Positions 49,405 to 61,301 of a stretch of 64,000 nt of DNA are shown here, piece after piece (within the stretch, counting starts at the first letter, position 1; every line of letters begins with the position of its first letter). The notes below the pieces were generated by a model. It had not been told where the DNA came from. It saw only the letters and a program-made list of their open reading frames with translations, and did not search any database. The translations under genes and the position numbers were made by a program. The stretch covers positions 992,001 through 1,056,000 of the forward strand of contig CP126193.1 in NCBI GenBank assembly GCA_030272155.1, given 5' to 3'. The DNA is from Tetradesmus obliquus. Taxonomy: Eukaryota > Chlorophyta > Chlorophyceae > Sphaeropleales > Scenedesmaceae.

Positions 49405-52400
49405 ATGGGAGCCATTATAGTTGACGTCAAGCAGCAGCCGAACCCCAGGGGCCGTCTGTACTTCGTTGACTGGCTCAGGGTGGTGCTGACCATCAACGTG
49501 GTGGTCATGCACTCCATGCTCACCTACACCAGCGATGGTGAGAGAGATATGAAGAAGCTTGACGGAAAAACTGTTGAACGGCAGCCAGAAGTTGCTTTGA
49601 GGTGTTGTGCAGGTTGCTGCGGCCGGCGGTACTTGGTGGTACCGCAGACCAGGCCTGTCAAGGCATATGTGCACATGAGCGCCACTGCTAGCTAGCAGGC
49701 AGACGTTGATCTACAGACATTCCATGCCTATACATCATGTTACCTTCAGCTGCAAGTGCCATGTAGTCACGTACTGCTTATGTTACAACAGCGGTGCTGC
49801 TGCTTTTTGCTTGCTGCCTGTGCAACGGCGTACCACCGACTCCTGCAACATCACAACCCTGGGGGCTACAGATGGTGCTGGCATGTGGTCAGGTGAGGCA
49901 CTGCTGACTCAGCAGATGTTTGACAGCCGCAGCTCGTGTTCCTGCCGCAGAGTTTGAGTACTGACGGTGGCATTCATGGCTGCATCAGCAGAACTGCATT
50001 GCATGACATGAAGCGGCCGTAGCACACCAGCCAAGGTGGTTGCTGTAGCACACCAACCAGGGTGGTTGAGATAGCACACCAGCCAAGGTGGTTGCTATAG
50101 CACACCAACCAGGGTGGTTGAGAAAGCACACCAGCCAGGGTGGTCGCTTTGGTGCAGTTGCGTACTGCTGTGTGCGGGGCCCACTTGGCAGCATCCCACC
50201 GCGACGTACCATAGCATGCATCACAGATGCGGCAGCAGCTCCGGCAAGGCACAACACACAGCGCTGCATTCAGCAGTGAAAAACATGCATGTATGCGGCA
50301 TGGGGAATTGTGTGTCGTGCACACTACGGGCAGGCTGCTGGCAGCACCAGCTGACGTGTCTTGCCTGTGATCTTCTGCGTGTTTCCTGTACAGGTCAGAT
50401 GGAGGCAGCTGGCGCCGAGCCGGTGCTCAACGCAATGTTCTGGTTCTTCACGCTCGGGGGCTGGGTGAGTACACTGTGCTGCCAGCAGCAGCATGCATTG
50501 AAACCGATTCAAGGGCCTGGATCCATTTTCATTTTCCAGCTTCACCACCTCAACAGAGCCATGCAATGCTCAGCAAATTGCCTTGCCACCTGTACACACA
50601 CCACTGACCTGCTGCTGCCTGCTGCTGCCCGTGACTGCTGCTGCGCCTCTGCTGCCTGCAGGCGTTCCGCATGATGCTGTTCTTTGTGCTGGCTGGCTAC
50701 TTCACACGGGGCTCATACCACAGCAAGGGGCCTGCAAGGTGCGCAGCAGGCATCAGCAGTGGCTTTCAAACACTGGAAAGAATGTTTGGCAGACATGCAG
50801 CATGTTGAGTTCATGAGTGTCACCTGCACACAGCTCCTGTGTCGGACCCTTGCCCTGACTGCTTTAACATACCATGTCGGTGCAGTGGTATTGTTGACAT
50901 CCTAGCAGTCATGGCGCATGGCCATATGCCGTGCAGCTTCCGTTAAAGCCCACACTGCGGCTGTTGCTGCTTGCCATGCACGTACATGCCAGCCGTCGAT
51001 TTATGATGAATTGGTACTTATAACTATGCACTGCTGCTGCAACTGCGTTTGCCTTGCATGTCGCCGCAGGTTCCTGTGGGACCGCACTCTGCGGCTGCTG
51101 CTGCCTGCTGTGCTGTACGCCTGCCTGGTGCAGCCCTTCCTGTACTGGATCAGCAACAGCAGCGATGCCGCTCGTGCAACTGCATATGTGGCCGAGGTTG
51201 AGGAATTTGGCGAATTTTATACTGATTCAGAGGGCAACATGGATGTGCCTCCACCACATACCCGCACCCTAGGTGGGCTTGGCAGCGCATGCCGTGTCAA
51301 AGGAAGGAAAGAGTGGATGTTCAAGCTGGGTTGCATTCATCAGATTTCATGCAGCCATAAGCCGCCAACTCCGACCTCGGCTTCCAGCACATGCCATCAT
51401 TTATGTAACATTCCGTTGCACTGCATTGGATGGACGCTGCCTCATTGTCAGACAGCGAGAAACAGCCAGCCACGAAGCGTTCATTACATTATGTCACCTT
51501 GGCTGTTGCTGTTGCAGGGGAGTGGTACAAGGCTTACTTCACTGAGCCTGGCCTCTTCGGCTTTGATGGGTGAGCAGCTTGCACCAGCTTGTTCTGCGTT
51601 GTCTGTGTTAGAAGTAATAGACCTGAAATGGGTGAGCAGCTGGCGCCAGCTTGCTCTGTCCGCCAAGTGTTCGAGACTGTGCTGCACTTTGCTTTTTGAT
51701 CATCTGGAATGCTTTGCAGCTATATGATGGCCCAGGGCTCCATAATTGCTCAGCACATCCTGCGTGAGCACGGCAGCTGACCAGCTGCTGCTGTACATCA
51801 CTGGTAGTCTTACAGCTACTTACTCTTTGCACCTGCCCTGCTGGTGCTTCATCTGCAGGCCCAACTGGTTCGTCTACAACCTGTGAGTGCACGCTGACAA
51901 GCGCTAGAGCACCTACTCCAGTGTCAAGCAGTTTGTATGTTTGCTCGCAGCATGCGTGGATCAGGCATGATGAAGATGCATCCTACGAGACATGTGTGCA
52001 CGCCATCAGCTCATGTTGCAGGTGCTGCATATAGGCATCTTTCAGTGCAAGGTGGCTTCAACTTGGGGGCAGTGCAGTGCACGCTGACGTGACCTGCTGT
52101 TGGCAGCCAGCAATTACCTGTTCTGCTGCAGCTGCACAACACAACAAACCCCATGCAGATCACTGATACCTGATGTGTGCATGCTGTTGCCTTGCTGAGA
52201 GCAGGTGGTGGTTCACAGTTGGTGAGTGCAGTTGGCTTGGCTGCTGTCATCCAGTGTCAGCTGCCAACCTGTAGTAGCCGCATCCTAGGCGGCCTGCTAC
52301 AGTTGACTTCATGCAACTGCATGCAGCAACTGCATTGCTACCTGCACCATGAGCCAAAAACAGCAATTTGCAGGGCATGCTCATCATGTCTTCCTGACAT

Positions 52401-54684
52401 ACTGTAGTATCACCACCACTATGCTGTGCTAATTTCCCCGACTGTCATATCTGCCTGCCCGATCCACAGGGTATGTGCTGCTGATGCTGGTGCTGGACTC
52501 TGCCCTCTACCGGAAGATCCACCAGTGCTTGACAGCAGGCTGCAAGCGAGCCCTCTCCAGCCTCACACCCTCCAAGCGCCTGCAGCACCAGCAGCAGCTG
52601 CCGACGGCAACTGCCACTGCAGCTTCTGCGGTGCTACAGATTGGCTCTGCAACACCAGCAGGGTCAGTCACTGCAGGAACTAGCCAGAGCAGCACTCCTC
52701 CTGCATCAGTCATTATGGAGCCTTGTACCACAGATGCTGCAGCAACAGCCACCAGCTTTGACAACACAGCCAGTTCTGCTCCACCAAAGGGTGCTGATGC
52801 AGCAGCGACTGCGGCTTGTGACAAAGCTGCTGCTGCTGCTGCTGCTCCTGTGGACACCACTAAGCTCACAGAGCCCTACCCAATGCGCCGTGTGATCTGG
52901 GGCGGCGCTTGCCTGATCGTGTCTCTCTGGGTGGCACAGGTGCGGCCTGGTTCACACTGAGAGAGGATAGTTACATGTGGGTCCTGGCACCATATCGGAT
53001 GGTATCAGCCACAACAGGTTGAACACATGGTCTCACACTGCTTGTGAAAAGCTGGATCAGCGACTACAGGCAGAGTAGTTACTTGCACATATAAGATGAA
53101 CCTACATGGTGTTGCAGAGGCATTGCAGAGGTTGAATGTAGGTGGGCCTGTAGCTAGGTTGGCTGGTGCTGCTGGGAGAAGCTCGTGTCTTGTTAGCAGG
53201 CAGCATCAGCTGTATGTCCAGCCTATCTTCACACTGTTTTCCAAGCGTTCATGCTTGCCATTTCTGCTGCTGCTTCTGCTTCTGCTGCTGCTGCTGCTGC
53301 TGCTGCAGTTTCTGGTGCGGCTGATCATGTACTATGAAGCAGCTCGCAGTCGAGACAAGCAGGCCGACTTCTACTCGACCATATCCTTCTACCTCATCAG
53401 GTGGGGCTGCCCATCTGCCAAATAATATAATAATCAAAAACATTGGCGTGCAAGAGTGTGCATCATGTTTTTAGGTGTTCACTCTCTAGTTCCCCACCTT
53501 CACCATGCCACAACCAGTTGCTCCTCATGCCCTCTAGATGGTGCGAGGACCCACATGTAATTACCCTCTTATTACGGTGGGTGTGTAGCATAGCACCGCA
53601 GCTTGCACTTAAGATAGTTTGAGGCTGGAGTGTGGCCACAACTAGTGGAAGATCTTGAGCCTTCTTCCGCTGATCAGCACTGTCGCTGCCACTGCCACTG
53701 CTCTGCTATGTTTCTTCTTGTCGGGAACCCAACTATCTGATTATAACACCAACACCCCACAGCATAGACCAGCCTTCCTCTTGCGCTCACAGCGCTGCTG
53801 CTGCTGCTGCCTCGCCTGCTCTGCTGCTGCCCGTCTGCCTCCCACCATATGCACATAACCCCTCCCTCCGCCCCACAGCCTGGAGCCAGCCTTCCTACCG
53901 CAGTACATAGCAGCCTTCACCCTCGGCATCCTAGCCCAGAAGCACAACGGCCTGCGGCGGCTGCCAGCCGAGCTCGGCCTCTGGTGCGTCTGCGCCTCAT
54001 CCCTCTTCTACGTGCTGTCCTGGGCAGTCCTCTGGACCTTTGAGGACCTGCGCAAGGCCGAATACTGGGGAGATCTTCCGCCGAATGCCCCACAGCTGCT
54101 GTATGTGCTGGCATATGGCTTTGTGGAGATGGCTTTTGGCACCGTGTGGGGTGCTGGCTGGCTGGTGATGTTCCGGGAGCTCTTCAATGTGAAGCCAAAG
54201 AAGTTTGGGGCCACGCTGGTTGGGGCAGCGTATGGGGTGTACCTGATCCACCCCATCTTTATCACGCTGTATGGGAGGTGAGAGGCGGCTGGTGGTGTGT
54301 TCGGTGGTGCAGCTAGCAGAGCTGATTCTTGGCAGATAAGCTATCTTTAACGGTTGGTCTTTCTGCATGACATGCGTGCACCATGCAACAGCTGTCATTG
54401 CTATGGGCTTGCTACAGCAGAAGGTTTTACAGATAGCCTTTGAGTGCAAAGCATGCAAATCAATGATGCTGGCATATGTAGCTGATCGCCACGAACGTGC
54501 CACTACAGTATTCCCTATATGAATAATATAATGCTATCCTGCCTTCAACTGCAGGATGCTGGAGCACGCAGAGTTCCCCACCTTCATCGTGAACGCCATC
54601 TTCATCGCCTACCTCACACTGCCCTCTGCCTGGCTGGTGGCAGCACTGATGAAGCGCATCCCGGGCGCGAGCCGCATACTGTGA
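49405..54684 (+). CDS. Acyltransferase 3 family membrane protein (OpgC/OafA type)
   Basis: Eleven exons join in phase to 555 aa: 49405-49537, 50394-50464, 50662-50738, 51070-51272, 51518-51569, 51859-51882, 52205-52221, 52470-52939, 53309-53400, 53879-54277, 54555-54684. The N-terminus carries the family signature, RLYFVDWLRVVLTINVVVMH, with Asp, Arg and the catalytic-type His. Membrane segments follow (FFVLAGYFTRGS, LRLLLPAVLYACLVQPFLY, PNWFVYNLWWFTVGYVLLM, LIVSLWVAQ, YIAAFTLGILAQ, LYVLAYGFVEMAFG, GVYLIHPIFITLYG, FIAYLTLPSAWLVAALM). Family members transfer acyl groups to glycans or other acceptors at membranes; the substrate here is unknown. Exon 8 inserts about 110 Ala/Thr/Ser-rich residues between membrane segments. 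Exon 7 is a 17-nt microexon that is needed for phase. Confidence 0.88.
50021..50150. repeat. 26-bp minisatellite, 5 units in a 52-bp alternation
   Basis: Units starting AGCACACCA occur at 50021, 50047, 50073, 50099 and 50125 in intron 1 of the acyltransferase gene. Odd and even units alternate (CCAGCCAAGG with TTGCT versus CCAACCAGGG with TTGAG), so the array grew by copying pairs. Confidence 0.9.
52959..52993 (+). repeat. Dispersed ~35-bp repeat, copy 4 of 5
   Basis: GAGAGAGGATAG with core TTACATGTGGGTCCTGG and CACCAT, in intron 8 of the acyltransferase gene, starting 20 bp past the donor. TTGAACACATGGTCT follows at about 53018, as after copy 1. Confidence 0.8.
53537..53571 (-). repeat. Dispersed ~35-bp repeat, copy 5 of 5
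   Basis: Inverted, more diverged copy (one change in the core, CTCGC for CTGGC) in intron 9 of the acyltransferase gene. With copy 4 it makes an inverted pair around exon 9 (53309-53400). Confidence 0.75.
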
Positions 54685-55012
54685 GGCCTGCAGGTGTTGA
54701 AAGCAGCAATGTGCAGCGTACCTCACAGTGCCCTCTGCCTGGCTGGTGGCAGCACTGATGAAGCGCATCCCGGGCGCGAGCCGCATACTGTGAGGCCTGC
54801 AGGTGTTGAAAGCAGCAATGTGCAGCGTACCTCACAGTGCCCTCTCCCTGGTTGGTGGCGGCACTGATGAAGCGCATCCCGGGCGCAAGCCGCATCCTGT
54901 GAGGCCTGCAGGTGTTGAAAGCAGCAATGTGCAGCGTACCTCACACTGCCCTCTGCCTGGCTGGTGGCGGCCCTGATGAAGCGCATCCCAGGCACCAGCC
55001 ACATCCTATAAG
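54611..55012 (+). repeat. 109-bp tandem repeat of the last coding exon and 3' UTR, 4 copies
   Basis: Units begin ACCTCACA at 54611, 54720, 54829 and 54938, exactly 109 bp apart. Unit 1 contains the real C-terminus and TGA (54682-54684) of the acyltransferase. Units 2 to 4 repeat the coding words for LPSAWLVAALMKRIPG and then a stop (TGA, TGA, TAA). They lie in the 3' UTR and are not translated in the main model. Confidence 0.92.
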
Positions 55013-57997
55013 AGCTGCTGCTGCTGCCGCTGGATGTTACATCACACAAGCAGACAGTGCAGTGTGCATGTTATATTATGCAGTTAGGCTGGCGCTAGCT
55101 GCATCCTGTGAGGGCTGCAGTTGCTGCCAGAGGTAGCACGTCACAAGCGGCCTGCACAGAGTACATGCATGGCCAGGCTGGCCCCAAGTGTTGCCAATGA
55201 GATGCAGATGCTTGACATCTGGAAGTGGTACGCTGCACACAGCTTGTACGTTGAGCATACAGCTCGACTCTCTCAAGCAACTCAGCATAACAGTCGGCTC
55301 TGCTGGCACATTGGGGTTTGCTGATGTTTGGGTTTGCGTTGGAGCGTGTTGAGGAGCTTTGCTGAGCGTGTCGAATGCTGGTGTTGCAACGTGTGCAAAT
55401 CGTCAAGCGCTGCAGTGAAGCGTTGCGAAGGCAGGCCTGCTTGTGTACTGCCTGGGCATACTTGCCAAGGCACACCTTCGAAATCTGTTGCATTCAGTGT
55501 GGCTTGTGTTGCACAATACGGCAGAGTACCACGCACATGATAGTTGAAGCTGTTTGGGAGACATATGTACTGCACGCAGGGGGTGGGCACTGCAATCATG
55601 CACCAGGGACAAGGTGTTATGTTATTGAATAGAGAAGCAGTAGTCATGGTAGTGTTGCTGCTATCTCCCTCTGGTTTAGGTTGCAGGCGCTGCTCCACAT
55701 GCACAGTGAACAGGGTGTGTCTGCAGCTGCATACATGTTGCCGACAGCTATTGTATGCAGGTGTTGGCCTGCAGTTTAGCCAACTGTACGTACAGTACTG
55801 AGCCAACTTTACATACAAATGAGTTGCTGAGCTGCACTACAGGGCTGCACTGCACACGGTGCATGCATGTGGGGCTGATCGGTGTGTTGCTTGCTTCACT
55901 TCATACGATTAGCAGAACTGCCAATCTCGGCACCCCTGAAAGTGCACCTTATTGCTACTGTATCAGCCAGTTGTGGTGTGGCTCAGCTGCATCAACAACT
56001 GGCCGCTCTTAGGCAGCCGAAGGGTAGTGGCGCCTTGTTAAATGTGTAGCCTTTTGATACCGCGGGGCAGCATGTTTTTGTTTGTAAAAGGACGCCGGCT
56101 TGCTTTTGTTTGGCATCATTGCTTACTTGCTTGATTTGGATTTCCTAATTGCCTGGCAGCCTTGTGAGCTGTCACAATCTTTTGTTGTGGTAGTGCACGC
56201 GCGCCCTATGAATAGCACAGCTGTTTTTCAGGGCACTGCACTGGTTTGTTACTTTATAAAGGTATGATGCTAGCCCGCCAGTGCCTGCTACCCTGCTTTT
56301 CAGATGTGGCATTGCACTTTTACTGTGAGGAAGTACCTGCGTCAGCACATGGCCTTCTGTGGGGTGTTGCATGCTGTGGCTTGATCCACCTCATGTTGCT
56401 ATAAGCGTCCAGCATGTGTGCCTTGGCTGCGTGCAGCGCAGGCCAACTGCAGCCTGATGCTTTCTTGGTCAGCCTCACAAGGCTTGCTTGGCTTGCTTCG
56501 TGTGCAAGGCACATAATTGAGCTGGCTTGCATACCAGTTGTGTTGTGTACAGGTCATCATTGTTATTGGTATTGTTGCTTGTTGCATGCGGACACTGCAT
56601 GCCGGGCTAGGCCTTAGCTGATGCATACGTGCATGCTTGCTGTTGCACACATGTGTCAGAGGGCGGCCAGTGCCAAACATATATCAAGAATGTTGTTCAG
56701 GAAGGCAGCAGTTTCAGATGAGCTTGTCATTTGGGCCGCCCACAACTGCACAGCCTGCCACTTTTCTGTATCGGTTGCTGCTGTTGCTTAGTTGTTGCAC
56801 GTATTTGTCTCAAACACAATGAGGCGGCGGCAATTACTTGGCTTGCTAGTACGACCTGCTGAGTTGAAGTTACAGCCAATGTAGCTCTGTCACAGCAATG
56901 CGTAACCAAGACAGGCACCGCAGCACATACTGTGGGTGTAACACGCAGTTGGCGCTCCGCCAACAGGCGTGCACACAAGCATTCGTGGATGCTGCAGATT
57001 GGCAATGCATACAGACAGCATAGGCACACCAACCTGTGCAACAGACCTGCTGCGTCCAGAGACACCCACTTTTAAACCTGACTGCCACCAGGTGTAAACC
57101 CACAGCACACAGCATTGCACAATAATCGATACAAACAATACATTACCAGGGGGAGCCAGCCATGCCAATACCGGCCTCATTCAAAGCAGACTGTTTATTT
57201 TGGAGTCCTGCAGCAGTCCTGCAAGCACTGCAAGCCTCTAGGCTGCATGCCTGCAACACTGCAGCAAGGTGGCTGCTGCAGCCTCAAGCGTCCTTGAACC
57301 CAAGCCAGAACCAATATTTCTCACATTTGCATACGTTGGAGGTCCACGTGTGAGCTCAGGGAGCCCAGCAACCACTTGGAATTTGTTATTGTCGGATACT
57401 TGCATCCAGTGCAACCGCCAGACAACCCACACTGGTCTGGCACTGCCTCTGATGCTCATTGTGTGAAGTTGATATGCAGACAGCGTGCATTCACACTGTG
57501 CGCACAGCGAACTGGCACACAGCCACACAGCGTGCAAATGCAAGGTCAATATAGCATGCACACAGCTTCTGGTGACTGCTGGCACGCCTTTGAAAAGGGT
57601 TGCAAGATACAACGTGTGCAACAACAGCCATCACAGCAGCGCAGGGACGCTTGGCGCTGAAGTTACTGCTTGCGTGAGTGCTGTAAATGATTGTGCCTCA
57701 CAAGCAGGCTCCAGTGTCACGTTCTGACACAGCCCCGCACGCCACCCCATACAGCAAACTGCAGCATCGGCTTTCCACGCCGATGTGCACGCAGTGATTT
57801 CAAATTGTGCAGCCACAGCAGTGATGCATGCATACACTGAACTTCTTTCATATGCATCGCAGGAGACGGCTGGGCGCCGCTTTTGCCACCCACATCAATG
57901 CAACCACACCCCGGACGCTGAGCACATGCGCGCATATTCTTGCCCACCAAGTGCAAACATTGCCGCCAAGCTGGATGATGCACACGTCACCCGCAGG

Positions 57998-58090
57998 GAA
58001 GTTCACGCAGGAAAGTACCACGCACCCTGAAGTTCATGCAGGCAAGTATCATGCACCCTGAAGTTCTTGCCTGGAACGTCATCATGCACC
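57998..58090. repeat. 31-bp tandem repeat, 3 units
   Basis: Units beginning GAAGTTC(A/T) at 57998, 58029 and 58060, containing GCAGG(A/C)AAGTA and ending near ATGCACCCT; the third is diverged. Confidence 0.85.
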
Positions 58091-59274
58091 GCACATGGTT
58101 GAGGTTGAGCTTGTCCCCGCTGAGTCTCGTGTTGGATATGCCCTGCACCACGCTGTAACACAACTGGTGCCACAATACACCGCTCCACCCCCCAAACCTG
58201 GAAACCATCACAATCGTGCCTGCGCAATGCTCAAAACTGGCAATGTGCAGCAGGCAGTAAGCGCGCCGCGCCCACAGCTGAGCCAAGACAAAGTTCACAC
58301 CAAGTTGTCAGTGCTGCTGCTGCCGCTGCCCCTACTGCGGTGACAGCCGCAGTGAAGAAACGCGTCTGGTGTCACCACCAGGCAGGAACATTGGACACCA
58401 ACTGGTACTGCCCTTAACACCTGATCATGTAGGGTCACGAGATGTGTATGCTTTCTTTTGACAGCCTCAGAGCAGGCCAGGTGCAGAGAGTAGCAGTGAG
58501 CACCCCCATCCGTCAAACATGCACACCAGAATGCCGCAAGAATCCGCCCACACGCAGGCAGGCAAGCGCCAAGCATCAACACTGTGCAGCCACACCTCAA
58601 ACCTTAAGCGCTGAGATTGTTTGAACCTTACTTTGACTCAGACGGCAGCGTCACTGCCAGCTCTGCGTCGAATACCCAAAGATCCGGAAACAGCAGTAAC
58701 CTCCAAGACACAAGAATGTGCACAAAGGCAACGGCGCACAATGCTGATGTAGAGAATGTAGGACATGCACGCTGTGCCACGCAACCGCAAAAGCACAGGA
58801 GCCAGCAGTCCCATCACCTAACAGCAATGCAGCTGCTATGTTCGAACTCACATGCGTTTGCATTATATGGTGCCCCGACAGCAAAGGCAGATCAGTGCAC
58901 ACACTGTGTGGCAGGTCATCAGACCAGCAGCCAAGGCGTGCGGCCTGCAGCGGCCAGTAGCTGCATCAGCAACAGCAGTCACACTGCTGTTGCAGTGCTT
59001 GTGGGGTGGGGGTGCCAACCAACGTTGCAGTGCCAACCTGTACTGTCTGCAGCAGCCAAGGCATGCCTGCTGCAGCATCCTCCATCTGTGTCAGCAACAG
59101 CACCCATGCTGCAGTGTCGCTGCTACTGCTGCATTTGTGCAGCTCACCCACTGCAACTGCAGTTCAGACACCTGCCAAACCCTGGACAACTCCAAACATA
59201 GCCCCTCATTCAGCACCGCTGCTGAATGACCCCGAAATGTCAGCAGCTGGGGTTGTACAGCCCACAGCAGTCTA

Positions 59275-59690
59275 ATCATGCTGCAAACCTCATCCAAACC
59301 AAAGGATTTGATAACCCCTCCTTCAGTTCCCAATGCAGCTTCACTGGTGACATGCACCCACAGGCTGCTGTGACCTTCCAGGTGCAAGAGGCAGTACAGC
59401 CCACAACTGTGCAATCATGCTGCAAACCGCTCTAAACTCAAATAGGTTGACAACCCCTCCTTCAGACCCAAATGCAGCTTCACTGGCAAAAATGCGTCAT
59501 AAACCCACAGGCTGCAGTGACCTGCCAGGTGCAAGAGGCGGTACGGCCCACATCTGTGCAATCATGCTGCGGACGTCATTCAAACCACAAGAGTTGATAA
59601 CCCCTCCTTCAATCCGCACTGCAGCCTCACTGCCGGCATGGCGCCATATACCCACAGGCAGCAGTGACTTTCCAGGTGCAGGAGTGTGCA
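59275..59690. repeat. ~140-bp tandem repeat, 3 units
   Basis: Units share GATAACCCCTCCTTCA at 59311, a near match at 59450 and again at 59597, then GCAGC(T/C)TCACTG, CCCACAGGC and CCAGGTGCA(A/G)GAG. Spacing is 139 and 147 bp. No coding role is evident. Confidence 0.85.
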
Positions 59691-60033
59691 CAAAAGCTAT
59701 GGCGCACAACGCTGATAGCAGGATAGGTTGCATGAGATGCGCACCGTGCGCAAAGCAGCTGCACATGCACAACAGCCACGACTTCCCGCACATGCCATGC
59801 TATGGTGTGTTGGGGTGTGCATACGTTGAACTTCACACGTCGACAATCAGCGAACACCGTTCAGCACACAGAGTGTGCAACATGTAAGCAGCCCAACAGT
59901 CATGAAGGAGGAATAACACGCACCTAGAACTGGGATCCGCACACAAGGGCACAGCCATGATAGTTGAAGTTGTCGGGCACCAAACAATGGAAGCTGATGC
60001 CAAACAGCGGTACACACACCGCCAAACGTTCGG

Positions 60034-60198
60034 ATGTGTGTGCCTCAGATTACAAGCGCAGCCCTGGCCGCCACAACCAACCCAGGTCAGACATGTTGGA
60101 CCACACAGTGTGCAGGAAGTCTCTGCTATAAATGTGTGTGCCTCACATGACAAGCGAACCCTGGCCGCCACAATAAATCCACATCAGACATGCGATAA
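60034..60198. repeat. 98-bp direct repeat
   Basis: TGTGTGCCTCA, ACAAGCG, CCCTGGCCGCCACAA and CAGACATG recur in the same order 98 bp apart, just downstream of the 60232 stop codon. Confidence 0.8.
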
Positions 60199-60231
60199 CT
60201 CTCTGCTCTTACATGCACTGCGCAACCTGCT

Positions 60232-61253
60232 TCAGTCCAGGCCCCAAGCATGCATCTGCTGCAGCATCATGTCGCTGCGCTGCTGCAGGTGCTGCTGCAC
60301 GTCCGCAGCAATCAGCTGCTGCAGCGGCACAGCTGCCGTGCAGGCAGCAGCACCACCCGTGCCATCAGCGTCACGCGTGCCAACCTCAGGCTGCTTCTGC
60401 TGCTTCTGCTTCTGCTTCTGCTGCTCGCATTGCTGCTGCTGCTGCTGCCGCTGCTCCTGCAGCTGCTTGCGCTGCTGATATTCTATCACTGCGCATTCCC
60501 CGATCATAGAAGGCATCGGATTGTGCGGGTACGATGCAACAAAGCCAATAGCCCGTTGCAGCGGGGAGCACATGTTAGTGTGGAAATAGCCGAGGCATTG
60601 CAGCGCAAGCAGCAGCAGGCATACATGCCTGTCTAAGGCTTGACAGAGCGATGCGCTGTTGGAAGTGGCGCTGCTGCTGCTGCTGCCAAAGCCACTGTTG
60701 CTGCCACTGCCGCTGCTGCCGGCTGGACTGTCCTCGCTGCTGCACTGCTTGCCGGAGTCAAAGTTGGAACTGCTTGATGCGTGTTTGGTGGAAGCTGCAG
60801 CAGCAGCAGTACGGCTTGCAGCAGCGCGTGCTGCTGCTGCTGCTGCCGCTGCTGCTGCTGGTGGCACAGCGGAGCTGGTGGCAGGCTGCTGCGTGTGTGC
60901 TTGCTGCTGCAGCTGCTGCCGCCTCAGCACAGCTTCAAACAGTGCAGTGCAGGCGCCCTGGTTGGGCATTTCCGGCAGGCTGGCACGAGCCACATCATTC
61001 ATGAGGTGGAACTCCCTGCGCGCAGCGATCATCAGGCGCAGCTGCAAGTCGCTGAACTGCTGCCGCGCCGCCACCTGCTTCCAGAACTGCTGCGAGGCAG
61101 GGCAGGCCTTGCCGTGGCTGCCTGACCGAGCAAAGGAGGCGACGTATGCGTCAGGCGCAAAGATGAGGGACAGTGCTGACAGCCGCAGGAATCCGCCAGT
61201 CACCTCCTGAAGCTCCTGCATGGCAGCGCCACCAAGGCTGCCGCTGTCATCAT

Positions 61254-61301
<48 letters not shown>

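Larger units (their letters stand above)
55013..60231. other. 5.2-kb intergenic region rich in small tandem repeats
   Basis: No gene is supported between the acyltransferase gene (+) and the gene ending at 60232 (-). Open frames are short, Cys/His/Ser-rich and lack phase-consistent partners. Several tandem repeats are listed separately. At about 58924-59130 two diverged copies of a CAGCAGCCAAGGC-containing block stand side by side. Confidence 0.55.

Noticed and set aside
51721..51766. An extra acyltransferase exon reading YMMAQGSIIAQHIL
   Set aside because: It has AG and GTGAG borders and a good hydrophobic string, but its phase does not fit the following exon at 51859. Direct joining of 51569 to 51859 keeps the frame and the family pattern.
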